A stretch of DNA of 64,000 bases, from contig CAYSDL010000002.1 of assembly GCA_964429875.1 (NCBI GenBank), forward strand, positions 5,801-69,800. The letters are read 5' to 3'. Source of the DNA: CAYSDL01 sp964429875 (GTDB lineage Bacteria; Fidelibacterota; Marinisomatia; SCGC-AAA003-L08; D37C17). The notes beneath the pieces were generated by a model. The model was not told the origin of the DNA. It was given only the letters and a program-made list of their open reading frames with translations, and made no database searches. Numbering within the stretch: position 1 is the first letter of the stretch; each line of letters begins with the position of its first letter. Both the position numbers and the translations under genes were made by a program. Positions 1 to 9,191 of the stretch are shown one piece after another.

Positions 1-1
1 A

Positions 2-2140
2 GATAATGGAGGAGGGATATGCGCTGTTAATTCAAATATTACTATAAGTAATACAACATTAAATAATAATATTGCAAGAGATGAAGGTGGTGGCATATGG
101 TCTGGGATTATATCTGGGATAACATTGATTAATTCCAAAATAATAAATAATCAATCAAAATTAGGTGGTGGTATATTTTTTTTCTATCCTGGTATTTTTT
201 CATCAATTGGAAATTCAAATATCTATTTAAACAATTCAAATATCGGCAATGATCTTTATTCAATCAGTAATGATATTATATCCGTAGTAATAGACACGTT
301 TACAGTTCAATATCCTTCTGAGTATCATGCATTCCCAATTAATAATTTTTCATTTGATATTAATGATGGGATTTTACCTAATATTGGCATAGATAGCGAT
401 TCGGTATATGTTTCTGTACATGAAGGGTCTAATCTTAATGATGGATCTCAAAATTTTCCTTTAAAGAGTATCCGTTATGCATTAGCAACTTTATACATAA
501 ATGAAAATAATCCAAAAGAAATAATTTTAGATGAAGGTATTTACAGTAATTCATTGACAAATGAGAACTATCCAATTCCTGTTATTAATAATTTAACAAT
601 AAGTGGACAAGGGCCAATTCTTACAATTTTAGATGGTGAACAAAATTCACAAATTTTATCTATGTATGAATCTCATAACTCTACGATAAAAGGATTATCT
701 ATTATAAATGGATATAGTGAAATAGGAGGAGGAATATATTGTAAAAATTCATATCCTGAATTTATAGATTTGTCTGTTAGAAACAATACAGCATATTTTA
801 GCGGTGGAGGTATATATTTAGATAATTCTACACCTGAATTTAGTGATGACAATCAATTCCTATGTAGTATTTATAACAATGAGGCTCCATTAGGTAAAGA
901 TATTGTTTCATATGATACATTTATTGAGGCTACACTAGACACTTTCACTGTTATGTTTCCAACAAGTGTTTATGCGCATCCATTAGAAAACTTTAACATA
1001 GAACCACTCAACAATATTTTGGAGCAAATCCCAAACTATATATATATATCAACAAATGGTGACGATATAATTGGTAATGGCAGTGAGTCTAACCCTTTTG
1101 CAAGCCTAACACATGCATTATCTGTCGCTATTTCTAATAATGAAGTTCCATTAACAATTTTTATAGATGAAGGTTATTATAATTACAATGAAGACTTTCC
1201 AATTAATCTAATTGATAATATTAGAATTAAAGGTTCTGGAGCAGAATTTACTATAATAGATGGGAATCGACAATCAAGGATATTCAATATAAATAATATA
1301 AATAATGTTATCATCGAAGATATCTCAATTAAAGATGGAAAAGTTCAATCTTTATGTTCAGAAACTGATCCATTCTATGCAACTGGTGGAGGTATTAGAA
1401 TTGAAGAATCTTCTAATATCAAGATTGTAAATACTATTCTTTATAATAATTCTCTTGAAGGAGGATATTTTACAGAATGGCATGATACAGGGTATGAATC
1501 TACTTCATATTGTAATGCTCGTGGAGGCGCTATCTATATTAAAACATCAGATTTGGATATTATAAATTGTTCTTTGATTGACAATTCTATACAAAATAAT
1601 ATTTCTAGTTATGAAACTTATTTTGGTTCTGGTATATATATATCATCAGAATCTAATGTTAATATATATAATTCTATTTTATGGGATAATCATATTTTCC
1701 TTCCTGAATGGCAAGGAAATGATAACTTGCTAACTAACAGTTCATCTGAAGTAAATGTTCTATTTTCTAATATAGAAGAAGATGATTATTGGGGAACTAT
1801 GTCATTAGATCCATTATTTGATACAAATCAAAATTTCCCTTATATCTTATCTTCTCTTTCTCCATGCATTGATTCTGGAACAGCAGATTTTGATGGAGAT
1901 GGCATTGATGATATAGTTAATTATTTGGGTTTAGCTCCTGACATGGGTGCAATTGAATCATTCCCTCCCATTTCACTTGGAGATCTTAATCAAGATTATC
2001 AATTAAATATTTTCGATATAATTATTCTTGTTGAATATGCGTTAGATGGCGAATACGTTTCAATCGGCGATCTCAATCAAGATGAAACTATAGACGTTTT
2101 AGACATTATAGCCCTTGTTTCACTCATTCTAGATAATTAA
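2..2140 (+). CDS. Secreted parallel beta-helix protein with dockerin-like tail (5' partial)
   Basis: The reading frame is open from base 2, so the start and any signal peptide lie before the window; the TTG at 125 is only an internal Leu codon. The visible part carries many Gly-Gly-Gly-Ile beta-helix turns (GGGIY, GGGIR, GGGIF) and Asn-rich ladders typical of the DUF1565/pectate-lyase-like fold. A segment beginning with the motif DTFTV is present twice, at about 293 and 938, with a 645-base period, which shows an internal tandem duplication. The last 55 residues hold two dockerin-like repeats of the form D-x-N-x-D-x3-(N/D)-x2-D (GDLNQDYQLNIFD and GDLNQDETIDVLD). Such proteins are usually surface or secreted adhesins or polysaccharide-binding proteins. 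No catalytic residues are recognised, so the substrate is unknown. Fold assignment is firm; function is open. Confidence 0.85.
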   Translation, partial: DNGGGICAVNSNITISNTTLNNNIARDEGGGIWSGIISGITLINSKIINNQSKLGGGIFFFYPGIFSSIGNSNIYLNNSNIGNDLYSISNDIISVVIDTFTVQYPSEYHAFPINNFSFDINDGILPNIGIDSDSVYVSVHEGSNLNDGSQNFPLKSIRYALATLYINENNPKEIILDEGIYSNSLTNENYPIPVINNLTISGQGPILTILDGEQNSQILSMYESHNSTIKGLSIINGYSEIGGGIYCKNSYPEFIDLSVRNNTAYFSGGGIYLDNSTPEFSDDNQFLCSIYNNEAPLGKDIVSYDTFIEATLDTFTVMFPTSVYAHPLENFNIEPLNNILEQIPNYIYISTNGDDIIGNGSESNPFASLTHALSVAISNNEVPLTIFIDEGYYNYNEDFPINLIDNIRIKGSGAEFTIIDGNRQSRIFNINNINNVIIEDISIKDGKVQSLCSETDPFYATGGGIRIEESSNIKIVNTILYNNSLEGGYFTEWHDTGYESTSYCNARGGAIYIKTSDLDIINCSLIDNSIQNNISSYETYFGSGIYISSESNVNIYNSILWDNHIFLPEWQGNDNLLTNSSSEVNVLFSNIEEDDYWGTMSLDPLFDTNQNFPYILSSLSPCIDSGTADFDGDGIDDIVNYLGLAPDMGAIESFPPISLGDLNQDYQLNIFDIIILVEYALDGEYVSIGDLNQDETIDVLDIIALVSLILDN

Positions 2141-2164
2141 ACATAATTAATTTATATCTAATAA

Positions 2165-3055
2165 ATGAACCACCAATCAAATAAACCACTATTTCTTTCT
2201 ACCTGGGAACATGGCTATAAAGCTAACATATGTGGAATAAATTTATTAAAAAATGATTTCTGTGCATTGGATTCTATTGAAGAGGCAGCTAAAATCACTG
2301 AATTAGATGAGAATGTCAGAACAGTAGGAGTTGGTGGTTATACAGATAATGCAGGAGATGTTACTCTAGATGCTAGCATCATGGACCATAATGGTAACGC
2401 TGGATCAGTTGCCTTTGTTAAAAATATATCTCACCCTCTATCACTAGCTAGAACCGTCATGGAAAAGTCTAAACATGTTATGCTAGTAGGTGAGGGGGCT
2501 GAAATATTTGCTTCAGAAAATGGTTATAAATTTACCAATATAGCTACAGACAAATCATTAATTGATTATGAAAAATGGAAAATCAACAAAAATACAGCTC
2601 CTGTAAATCAAGATAATCACGATACAATAACTCTTATAGCACTTGATAAAGAGGGTAGTATTGCTGCAGGAAGTACAACAAGTGGCCTTGCATATAAAAG
2701 CAAAGGCAGGGTAGGTGATAGTCCAATCATTGGTTCGGGTATTTATGTCGATGGCAATGTTGGTGCAGCTGGTGCAACTGGATTCGGGGAGGAAATTATG
2801 AAAAATGTTGGTAGTTTTCTTATTGTTGAGTTAATGTCTCAAGGATATTCCCCGAATGAAGCGTGCAGAGAAGCTGTAAATAGAACACTTAAAAAGCACA
2901 ATTTTAAATTTAAAGAACAAATAGCTTATATTGCATTAAGGAATGATGGTGAATATGGGGCAGCTGCTGCAAATGATAAATTTTTCCTTAATGTATCAAC
3001 TCCTTCAAAAACAAAAACTATTAAAATTTCCGGATGCATAACATCTGATGCTTAA
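2165..3055 (+). CDS. N4-(beta-N-acetylglucosaminyl)-L-asparaginase / isoaspartyl peptidase family, Ntn hydrolase
   Basis: At 296 residues this matches bacterial aspartylglucosaminidase-type asparaginases. The autocleavage site is visible in NHDTITLIAL, with Thr154 the expected new N-terminal nucleophile. The substrate-binding stretch GRVGDSPIIGSGIYVD and a GATGFGEE motif follow in the right order. The family cleaves the GlcNAc-Asn bond of glycoasparagines or isoaspartyl bonds; which applies here cannot be told. The start gives MNHQSNK with no obvious signal peptide, so a cytoplasmic location is likely, although the Flavobacterium relative is periplasmic. The stop overlaps the next gene by 8 bases, so the two are probably co-transcribed. 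Confidence 0.88.
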   Translation: MNHQSNKPLFLSTWEHGYKANICGINLLKNDFCALDSIEEAAKITELDENVRTVGVGGYTDNAGDVTLDASIMDHNGNAGSVAFVKNISHPLSLARTVMEKSKHVMLVGEGAEIFASENGYKFTNIATDKSLIDYEKWKINKNTAPVNQDNHDTITLIALDKEGSIAAGSTTSGLAYKSKGRVGDSPIIGSGIYVDGNVGAAGATGFGEEIMKNVGSFLIVELMSQGYSPNEACREAVNRTLKKHNFKFKEQIAYIALRNDGEYGAAAANDKFFLNVSTPSKTKTIKISGCITSDA

Positions 3056-4871
3056 ATCAGGCAAATTATCTACATTTCTATTACTTATCCCCTTTATTTT
3101 TACACCTTTTGTAATCTCTTCTGATTTAACAGATTCATCATTATTTCCAAAGCACATATTTATTATTATTTCATTTTTTTTTATTTCTATTTACTTATCC
3201 TTAAGAAATAACTATTTATATGATAAAAATATTTTCATTTACATGATTATATTTTTTGGTTATTGTTTATCAACTTCATATATACATTCATTTAATTTCA
3301 ATAAATCGATTTGGGATATTGTTTTTCAATTATCATGGTTTTTTATTCTCATTACATTTATAAATATTCTTAATAAAGAATTAATTACATGTATTCTTAT
3401 TTCAACTTCATTAGTGTCAGGCCTCTTATCGCTCATATGTATAAATGACTTATTAAATATTTTTAGTTTAGACATTCCATCAAAAGGATTGATGAGCGCA
3501 ACGTTTGGATATAGAAATTATTTTTCGCAATATTTATGTTTTTCAATTCCTGCAGGACTTATATCAATCATGATTATATCAAATAAAAAAGTTAGATATT
3601 TATTATTATTATGCACTTCATTGTCTTTAGTGTCACTTTTTTTAACAAGAACAAGAGCGGCATGGATCGCAATATTTGTGATCTTTATTATTTTTATATA
3701 TATAAATAGAAATTTTTTATTTAATGCAATTAAAACAAATATTAAAAATAAATGCTCTATTTTGTTTATATCTGCGTTTATATTTGTTTTTTCGTTTATT
3801 CTTTCTATCCCAATTACAGGTTCTACAACATCAACAGACACAATGGATGTAAATAAAACTACAATATCTCAGACTCTTTCAACTTTATTTAACTTTGATA
3901 AGTCCTCATTCGGAGATCGATATAATATGTATAAATCAACAGGAAAAATGATAAATGATCATTTTTTATTTGGTGTTGGTGTTGGAAATTGGTATATAAA
4001 TTATCCATTCTACTCTAGAAATAACCAAACAGATATTGATGATAAAGTATGGAAATATGATAAAATCATAAAAAGACCCCATAATGATTTTTTATTAATA
4101 TTTTCTGAAATAGGCTCAGTAGGTCTATTACTTATTTTAATACCTATGCTATACTATCTTAGATATATTTTTAAGAGCTTAATTAACAAAGATGAATATT
4201 TCTATATAAATCAATTCTGCCTTTTAGCACTGATATGTATATTTATTGAATCAATGTTCGATTTTCCTAAAGAAAGAATTATGCCCAACTTATATTTTTT
4301 CTTTATCATCGCAATAATACATCAACAGATTTATAAATCAAAAATCAAAGAAACTAATTTTGTTTTACCATTATTATCAACTTTTGTTTTCTTATCTTTT
4401 CTATTATTTAAAATTAATGATATTAACAATGATAAAGATTTTGCTGTTTTAAAACAGCTAAACAAAGATAAAAGGTTCTCAGAATCAACTATCTTGGCAG
4501 AGAAAGTGCTAAAATTCAGAAATGTTGACTATTCTGGAACACCTATATATTATTATCTAGGTATTTCAGCTTATAATAATAAAGAATTAGATAAAGCTAA
4601 TAATTATTTCAATAAAGGATTATCATTATTTCCATATCATTTAGGGCTCCTTGGCAATAGTCTTATTATCAATGGAAAAACAGAAGATATTGATAAAGCG
4701 TACGATAAAATGCTCTTAATCAAATCATTATATCCAAAATTAATTAAACCCCAAATTGATATGGCAAAAATTTATATCAACCAAAATAATATGAAAAAAG
4801 CAAGAAGAGTATTATTAGATATTAATTATGAAAATGATGAAATTCTTAGCCTTTTGTTATCAACAAAGTAG
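3048..4871 (+). CDS. O-antigen ligase-like polytopic membrane protein with C-terminal TPR region
   Basis: This 607-residue protein has about ten or more hydrophobic segments in its first 440 residues and then a soluble tail with tetratricopeptide-like helices (YYYLGISAYNNKELDKANNY). The loop containing FGVGVGNWYINYP and RPHNDFLLIFSEIG matches the Wzy_C region shared by WaaL O-antigen ligases and Wzy polymerases, where an Arg and a His of the periplasmic loop take part in glycan transfer. Family members join glycans from a polyprenyl carrier to lipid A or protein. The TPR tail resembles Wzy_C proteins of the PglL/TfpW or exopolysaccharide type. The ATG lies 8 bases inside the upstream asparaginase gene. 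The acceptor (lipid, protein or growing polymer) is unknown. Confidence 0.78.
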   Translation: MLKSGKLSTFLLLIPFIFTPFVISSDLTDSSLFPKHIFIIISFFFISIYLSLRNNYLYDKNIFIYMIIFFGYCLSTSYIHSFNFNKSIWDIVFQLSWFFILITFINILNKELITCILISTSLVSGLLSLICINDLLNIFSLDIPSKGLMSATFGYRNYFSQYLCFSIPAGLISIMIISNKKVRYLLLLCTSLSLVSLFLTRTRAAWIAIFVIFIIFIYINRNFLFNAIKTNIKNKCSILFISAFIFVFSFILSIPITGSTTSTDTMDVNKTTISQTLSTLFNFDKSSFGDRYNMYKSTGKMINDHFLFGVGVGNWYINYPFYSRNNQTDIDDKVWKYDKIIKRPHNDFLLIFSEIGSVGLLLILIPMLYYLRYIFKSLINKDEYFYINQFCLLALICIFIESMFDFPKERIMPNLYFFFIIAIIHQQIYKSKIKETNFVLPLLSTFVFLSFLLFKINDINNDKDFAVLKQLNKDKRFSESTILAEKVLKFRNVDYSGTPIYYYLGISAYNNKELDKANNYFNKGLSLFPYHLGLLGNSLIINGKTEDIDKAYDKMLLIKSLYPKLIKPQIDMAKIYINQNNMKKARRVLLDINYENDEILSLLLSTK

Positions 4872-4964
4872 TCCAACGATATTCTTGTATATATTCCAAT
4901 TTATAACTAAATTCTAAACATATATTTTTACTTATAAATTTTAAATATTTTCAATTTCTTTTAG

Positions 4965-4970
4965 AGGAGG
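4965..4970 (+). promoter_or_regulatory. Strong Shine-Dalgarno site
   Basis: AGGAGG lies 4 bases before the ATG at 4975. Most genes in the window have weak or no Shine-Dalgarno sequence, so a perfect one stands out and fixes this start. It suggests high expression of the secreted protein that follows. Confidence 0.7.
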
Positions 4971-4974
4971 AAAA

Positions 4975-5886
4975 ATGATTAATTTAATAAAAGCCTTTTT
5001 ATTAATTTCAATTTCAATAAACATAAACTTATTTTCAGTTGAACTTAATGTTCCTGAGGATTACGATAATATTCAAGCAGCTATAACTTATGCTAATAAC
5101 GGAGATACCGTAAATGTTGCAACTGGTACATATACAGGTTATGGTAATGTGAATATTAATTTTTATGGTAAGTCTATCTATCTAAATGGAAATAATTCTA
5201 CATTAGATGCAGATCATAATCATAGATTATTTTATTTTAATAGTGAAGAAGATACCACTACAGTAGTTGAAGGATTTACTATACGAGAGGGTGCTTCAGA
5301 TATAACTGAAGATGGCGATGAATATATTTCAACATTTATGATTTCTGCTCACACAGGTGATCCTGAGTTATTTTATTTATCTGACCCATCATCAGGGTAT
5401 TCAATTGATAATATTGAACCTGAAACACCAGAAAATGTATTTGGTTCCTACAGTTTTATCAATGAAAATGATGAGTATATAAGTGATGTTTTTATTAATT
5501 GGGATCCGCTTTTAAATACTCCTGATTTTGATTATATTGAAATCTATAATAATGATAATCTTTATGGTTATACTATACAAACTGGATCTGCACATGTTTC
5601 AATAGAAGATTTTCCATATAGTTTTACTATAAAAGTATATGATTACAATGGAAATAGCTCAGATTTTTCTTTGCCTTATTTTTCTAATGAGACTTTAGGT
5701 GATTTAAATCAGGATCATACAATCAATGTTTCTGATGCAGTGATGATGGTTGATGCAATATTACTTATTTCTGAAACAGGCATTTTACCAAATGATTTTA
5801 TATTCACGTTATCAGAGTTATATATAGACAATGAGGTCAATGTCATTGATCTTGTCGCATTAATTAATATAATATTAGATATTTAA
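4975..5886 (+). CDS. Short secreted beta-helix/FN3-like protein with dockerin-like tail
   Basis: The 303-residue product begins with a signal peptide (residues 1-21, ending near LFSVE). A beta-helix opening of the kind found in DUF1565/pectin-esterase-like proteins follows (VPEDYDNIQAAITYANNGDT). After only about 90 residues the helix stops, and a stretch starting at IEPETPENVFGSYSF looks like a fibronectin type III-like domain. The C terminus has one good dockerin-like repeat (GDLNQDHTINVSD) and a second whose first metal positions are altered (ELYIDNEVNVID: Glu and Tyr in place of Asp and Asn). The short helix and changed repeat suggest an internally deleted or recombined member of the family seen at the window start. 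Function unknown; probably surface-exposed. Confidence 0.8.
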   Translation: MINLIKAFLLISISININLFSVELNVPEDYDNIQAAITYANNGDTVNVATGTYTGYGNVNINFYGKSIYLNGNNSTLDADHNHRLFYFNSEEDTTTVVEGFTIREGASDITEDGDEYISTFMISAHTGDPELFYLSDPSSGYSIDNIEPETPENVFGSYSFINENDEYISDVFINWDPLLNTPDFDYIEIYNNDNLYGYTIQTGSAHVSIEDFPYSFTIKVYDYNGNSSDFSLPYFSNETLGDLNQDHTINVSDAVMMVDAILLISETGILPNDFIFTLSELYIDNEVNVIDLVALINIILDI

Positions 5887-5911
5887 TATTTTTTATATTT
5901 CCCTTCTAATA

Positions 5912-6931
5912 TTGTTATCTTCAATATTTCCATGCGATTATGGTTATATTCAAATTAATAATACATGTTATTTTGAAGATGATATATATGTTTTACAACA
6001 CTTTATTGACAGTTCTCAGAATTCTATATATCCTCCGCCAGCAGATATGTCTCCATTAGATCTAGGTGTCCAAGAATGGGAAAATGGTAGAATTACATTT
6101 TTTTGTTATTCTTATATAAGTGAAAGTGAATGCTATATTTATGATTATACTTTAAGTGGACAAATTCCTCCAGAAATAGGCAATTTAACACAGTTAAGAC
6201 GTCTTATTATTGCTACAACACAATTATCTGGTGAAATACCTCCAGAAATTGGAAATTTAGTAAACTTAACTGAACTAAAAATATATATGAGCGATATTTC
6301 AGGTAATATTCCAGATGAGATTGGCAATTTGATAAACTTAACAGATTTATATCTTAAAGAAAATAATTTATCAGGATCAATTCCAAATGAAATTAACAAT
6401 TTAACGCAATTAGATAGACTTTTTCTTGAATATAATGATCTAGGTGGACAAATACCTAACTACTTAGAAAACCTTCAGAATTTAAGATATTTAAATCTTA
6501 AACATAATAATTTCAATGGACAAATACCTGAAACTCTTGGAAATCTATCAAATATAATAGGATTAAGTGTCGCTCATAATGAGTTAACTGGATATATTCC
6601 AGAAAATATCTGCAATATAGCAGATAACAATATTTATGTATATTTATACGGCAATGAATTATGTCCTCCTTACCCTGATTGCCTTACTAACGAACAGCTA
6701 AACGGCTCATGGATGACTGGAGGTGGAGTTGAAGATGAACAGGATACCTCAACTTGCCCAGAATGTTTAATAGGTGATGCAAACAACGATCTTATATTAA
6801 ATATTTCTGATGTTCTAATCTTAATAGATCATATCCTCTATGAAAATTATGTTCAATGTTCTGATATGAACTTTGATGATGTATTAAATGTTCAAGATGT
6901 AATATTGATTCTTAATAATATTATTAATTAA
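5912..6931 (+). CDS. Secreted leucine-rich-repeat protein with dockerin-like tail
   Basis: About six tandem 24-residue leucine-rich repeats of the plant-like type (SGQIPPEIGNLTQL, SGNIPDEIGNLINL, NGQIPETLGNLSNI) fill residues 50-230. A Cys-containing cap (ELCPPYPDC), a Gly-rich linker and a two-repeat dockerin-like tail (GDANNDLILNISD, SDMNFDDVLNVQD) follow. LRRs of this kind bind proteins, so an adhesive or protein-docking role at the cell surface is likely. The listed start is TTG, but it cuts a hydrophobic leader in half: the same frame is open to 5879 and adds an N-terminal stretch reading IFYISLLILLSSIFPC, a convincing signal peptide. That longer form would need ATA (5879) or ATT (5888) as start. 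No ATG is available upstream. Confidence 0.8.
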   Translation: MLSSIFPCDYGYIQINNTCYFEDDIYVLQHFIDSSQNSIYPPPADMSPLDLGVQEWENGRITFFCYSYISESECYIYDYTLSGQIPPEIGNLTQLRRLIIATTQLSGEIPPEIGNLVNLTELKIYMSDISGNIPDEIGNLINLTDLYLKENNLSGSIPNEINNLTQLDRLFLEYNDLGGQIPNYLENLQNLRYLNLKHNNFNGQIPETLGNLSNIIGLSVAHNELTGYIPENICNIADNNIYVYLYGNELCPPYPDCLTNEQLNGSWMTGGGVEDEQDTSTCPECLIGDANNDLILNISDVLILIDHILYENYVQCSDMNFDDVLNVQDVILILNNIIN

Positions 6932-6992
6932 GAATTACATAAATTTACATTATGATACTTTTATTATATTCTCAAACATTATAATTTAAGAT

Positions 6993-8528
6993 ATGAATAT
7001 ATTTAAAAAATATTACTCAATCTTTTTTATCGTATCAACATTTGCATTTAGTGAACATATTTCTAAAGAATATGCATCAGATATTGCAAACAGAGTAAAC
7101 ACTATCTATAATAAAGATAAGACACTAGAAAAATTAATGATTAAGAATATTGATACTATTTCAGAACATAATATAGATCTTTTTTATATAGTCAATTTAG
7201 ATCCTGTAGGTTTTATATTGATTTCTGCTGACAATAGAGCAATACCTTTACTTGGTTACAGCTTTGATAATAATTTTAAAATTGACAATGCCCCAACAAA
7301 CATCAATTGGTTAATAAATAAATTTAAAACTCAGATATCATCTATTATAAATTCAAATATACCAGCTACTGAAAGTATTCATCAACAATGGAACAATCTT
7401 TTATCAGAAATTATAAGCCAAGAAACAAGAGATGTGTCGCCACTTCTTGATGCAGAGTTTGATCAATCAGGCGGATGGAATAATGCTGTAACACAGGCAA
7501 TAGGATTTAATGGCCCCGTTGGATGTGTTGCTGTATCAATGGCTCAAATTATGCATTATTGGAGCTATCCATATACAGGTGAGGGCTCAAATTATTACGT
7601 AGAAGATGATTACGGTTATATTGAAGTTGATTTTAGCACTGCATATTATGATTACGATAATATGGCTGCTACTTGGGCAACAGCTCCATCACAGCTCCTC
7701 TTGTATCATGCAGGCGTATCAGTAAATATGGACTATGAAAATGGTGGATCTGGAGCATGGGTAGTAGGATCTTATCCATCAGCACTTTACTCTATGGAAA
7801 ACTTTTTTTCTTATAGCAATCAAGTATATACTGTATGGAAGGATAATTATTCAACAACAGACTTTAGAAACATATTAAAAGAACAATTAGATAATGGAAT
7901 GCCTGTTATATATAGTGGATATGATTCTAGTGATGGTGGTCATGCATGGAATATTGATGGCTATTCAGGAAATAATCTTCATTGCAATTGGGGTTGGGGT
8001 GGATGGAATAACGGATACTACAATCTAACATCAATGGGTGGTTTTTCTTATGATCAAGTAGCTCTGATAGGATTAATACCGCCTGCTTTAACTGATCCAC
8101 CAGCATTGTTTGATTATGAAGTTATAGATGACACTGTTATCTTTATTGATATATCTCAAGAAATAAACGAATCTGAGCTAATTTCATGGCATTGGGTTTT
8201 CGACGATGGAACTTCAAGTACTACATCTTCAGGGTACACAGAACACACATACAGTCAGCCAGGTACATACAATGTACAATTGTATGTAACAAATGAATAT
8301 GGACAATCAGGACCTTCTCATTATGAGCAAATTATTATTGAAGGTGGTACTCTAGGGGATATCAATGATGATTCTGTAGCAAACATTTTAGATATAGTTT
8401 TGATTGTAAATTTTATTATTGGTTCAGATACACCAACAACATCAGAGTTTTATAGTGCGGATATGAATGATGATGGCATTTTAAATATTCTTGATGTTGT
8501 TATACTTGTAAATACAATACTGGACTAA
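6993..8528 (+). CDS. Secreted C10-family (streptopain-like) cysteine protease with PKD domain and dockerin-like tail
   Basis: Residues 1-20 form a signal peptide and about 21-150 a propeptide. The mature peptidase has its nucleophile in GPVGCVAVSMAQIMHYW (Cys178) and its catalytic His in DGGHAWNIDGY (His317), followed by the CNWGWGGWNNGYY strand typical of SpeB/streptopain. A PKD-like domain lies at about 375-450 (FDDGTSSTTS through HTYSQPGTYNVQLYV). The last 57 residues hold two dockerin-like repeats (GDINDDSVANILD, ADMNDDGILNILD). Family C10 proteases are made as zymogens and degrade extracellular protein. All catalytic residues appear intact, so an active secreted protease is expected. The dockerin-like tail would attach it to a partner or the outer surface. 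Confidence 0.92.
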   Translation: MNIFKKYYSIFFIVSTFAFSEHISKEYASDIANRVNTIYNKDKTLEKLMIKNIDTISEHNIDLFYIVNLDPVGFILISADNRAIPLLGYSFDNNFKIDNAPTNINWLINKFKTQISSIINSNIPATESIHQQWNNLLSEIISQETRDVSPLLDAEFDQSGGWNNAVTQAIGFNGPVGCVAVSMAQIMHYWSYPYTGEGSNYYVEDDYGYIEVDFSTAYYDYDNMAATWATAPSQLLLYHAGVSVNMDYENGGSGAWVVGSYPSALYSMENFFSYSNQVYTVWKDNYSTTDFRNILKEQLDNGMPVIYSGYDSSDGGHAWNIDGYSGNNLHCNWGWGGWNNGYYNLTSMGGFSYDQVALIGLIPPALTDPPALFDYEVIDDTVIFIDISQEINESELISWHWVFDDGTSSTTSSGYTEHTYSQPGTYNVQLYVTNEYGQSGPSHYEQIIIEGGTLGDINDDSVANILDIVLIVNFIIGSDTPTTSEFYSADMNDDGILNILDVVILVNTILD

Positions 8529-8539
8529 CATATATTCAT

Positions 8540-9190
8540 ATGAAACCATTATTGTTTATACCCTGCTATAATCATACAGAGGAAATAAACAACTTAATAT
8601 ATAATATCAAAAAATATTATAATGAGCATATTCTTATAATTGATGATGGTTCAACAGATGATATACAATTAAATCACTCTGAACATATCAAATTAATGAA
8701 AAATAAATTTAATAAAGGTAAAGGTTATTCTATACTTAAAGCTTCTAAATATATGCTTACTCATAATTATACGCATATGATTGTTATGGACTCAGATAGC
8801 CAACATGATCCCTCAAAGCTCAAAGAATTTTTATCTATTGATCCTTCGATTAATTTAGTATATGGAAGACGCGTTTTTAAAAAACCAATGCCTATAAGTA
8901 GAATATTTTCAAATACATTCACATCAGCAATAATTAGTATATTATGCAACAAGCGTATTTACGATGCTCAATGTGGATATCGTAGATATGCAGATATTTT
9001 TTTTAAAGACTACGAATATAATGAATTAGGATATCAATTTGAATCTGAAATATTACTTAAATGCATTAATTCAAAATCAAATATCGAATATGTCAATATT
9101 CCAACAATTTATAATGGAAATATAAGCTCTATGAATTATATCACTGATACATTAAAGTTTTTAAGATGTATATTAAAAAATATATTTTAA
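8540..9190 (+). CDS. Family 2 glycosyltransferase (dolichyl-phosphate mannose synthase-like)
   Basis: The 216-residue protein is a single GT-A domain. It starts with the nucleotide-binding strand MKPLLFIPCYNHTEEI, has LIIDDGSTDD at 32-41, and the metal-binding DSDSQHD motif at 84-90. CGYRRY and QFESEIL follow, as in short DPM1/DPG-type enzymes. These transfer a sugar from a nucleotide donor to a polyprenyl phosphate or other lipid acceptor at the cytoplasmic face. No membrane segment is obvious apart from a hydrophobic C-terminal end. The donor and acceptor are not predictable. The next gene starts one base after this stop. Confidence 0.85.
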   Translation: MKPLLFIPCYNHTEEINNLIYNIKKYYNEHILIIDDGSTDDIQLNHSEHIKLMKNKFNKGKGYSILKASKYMLTHNYTHMIVMDSDSQHDPSKLKEFLSIDPSINLVYGRRVFKKPMPISRIFSNTFTSAIISILCNKRIYDAQCGYRRYADIFFKDYEYNELGYQFESEILLKCINSKSNIEYVNIPTIYNGNISSMNYITDTLKFLRCILKNIF

Positions 9191-9191
9191 A

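Noticed and set aside
125..127. TTG as the start of the first beta-helix gene
   Set aside because: The frame is open to base 2 and already encodes beta-helix turns (DNGGGICAV, DEGGGIW) before this codon, so the gene is cut by the window edge.
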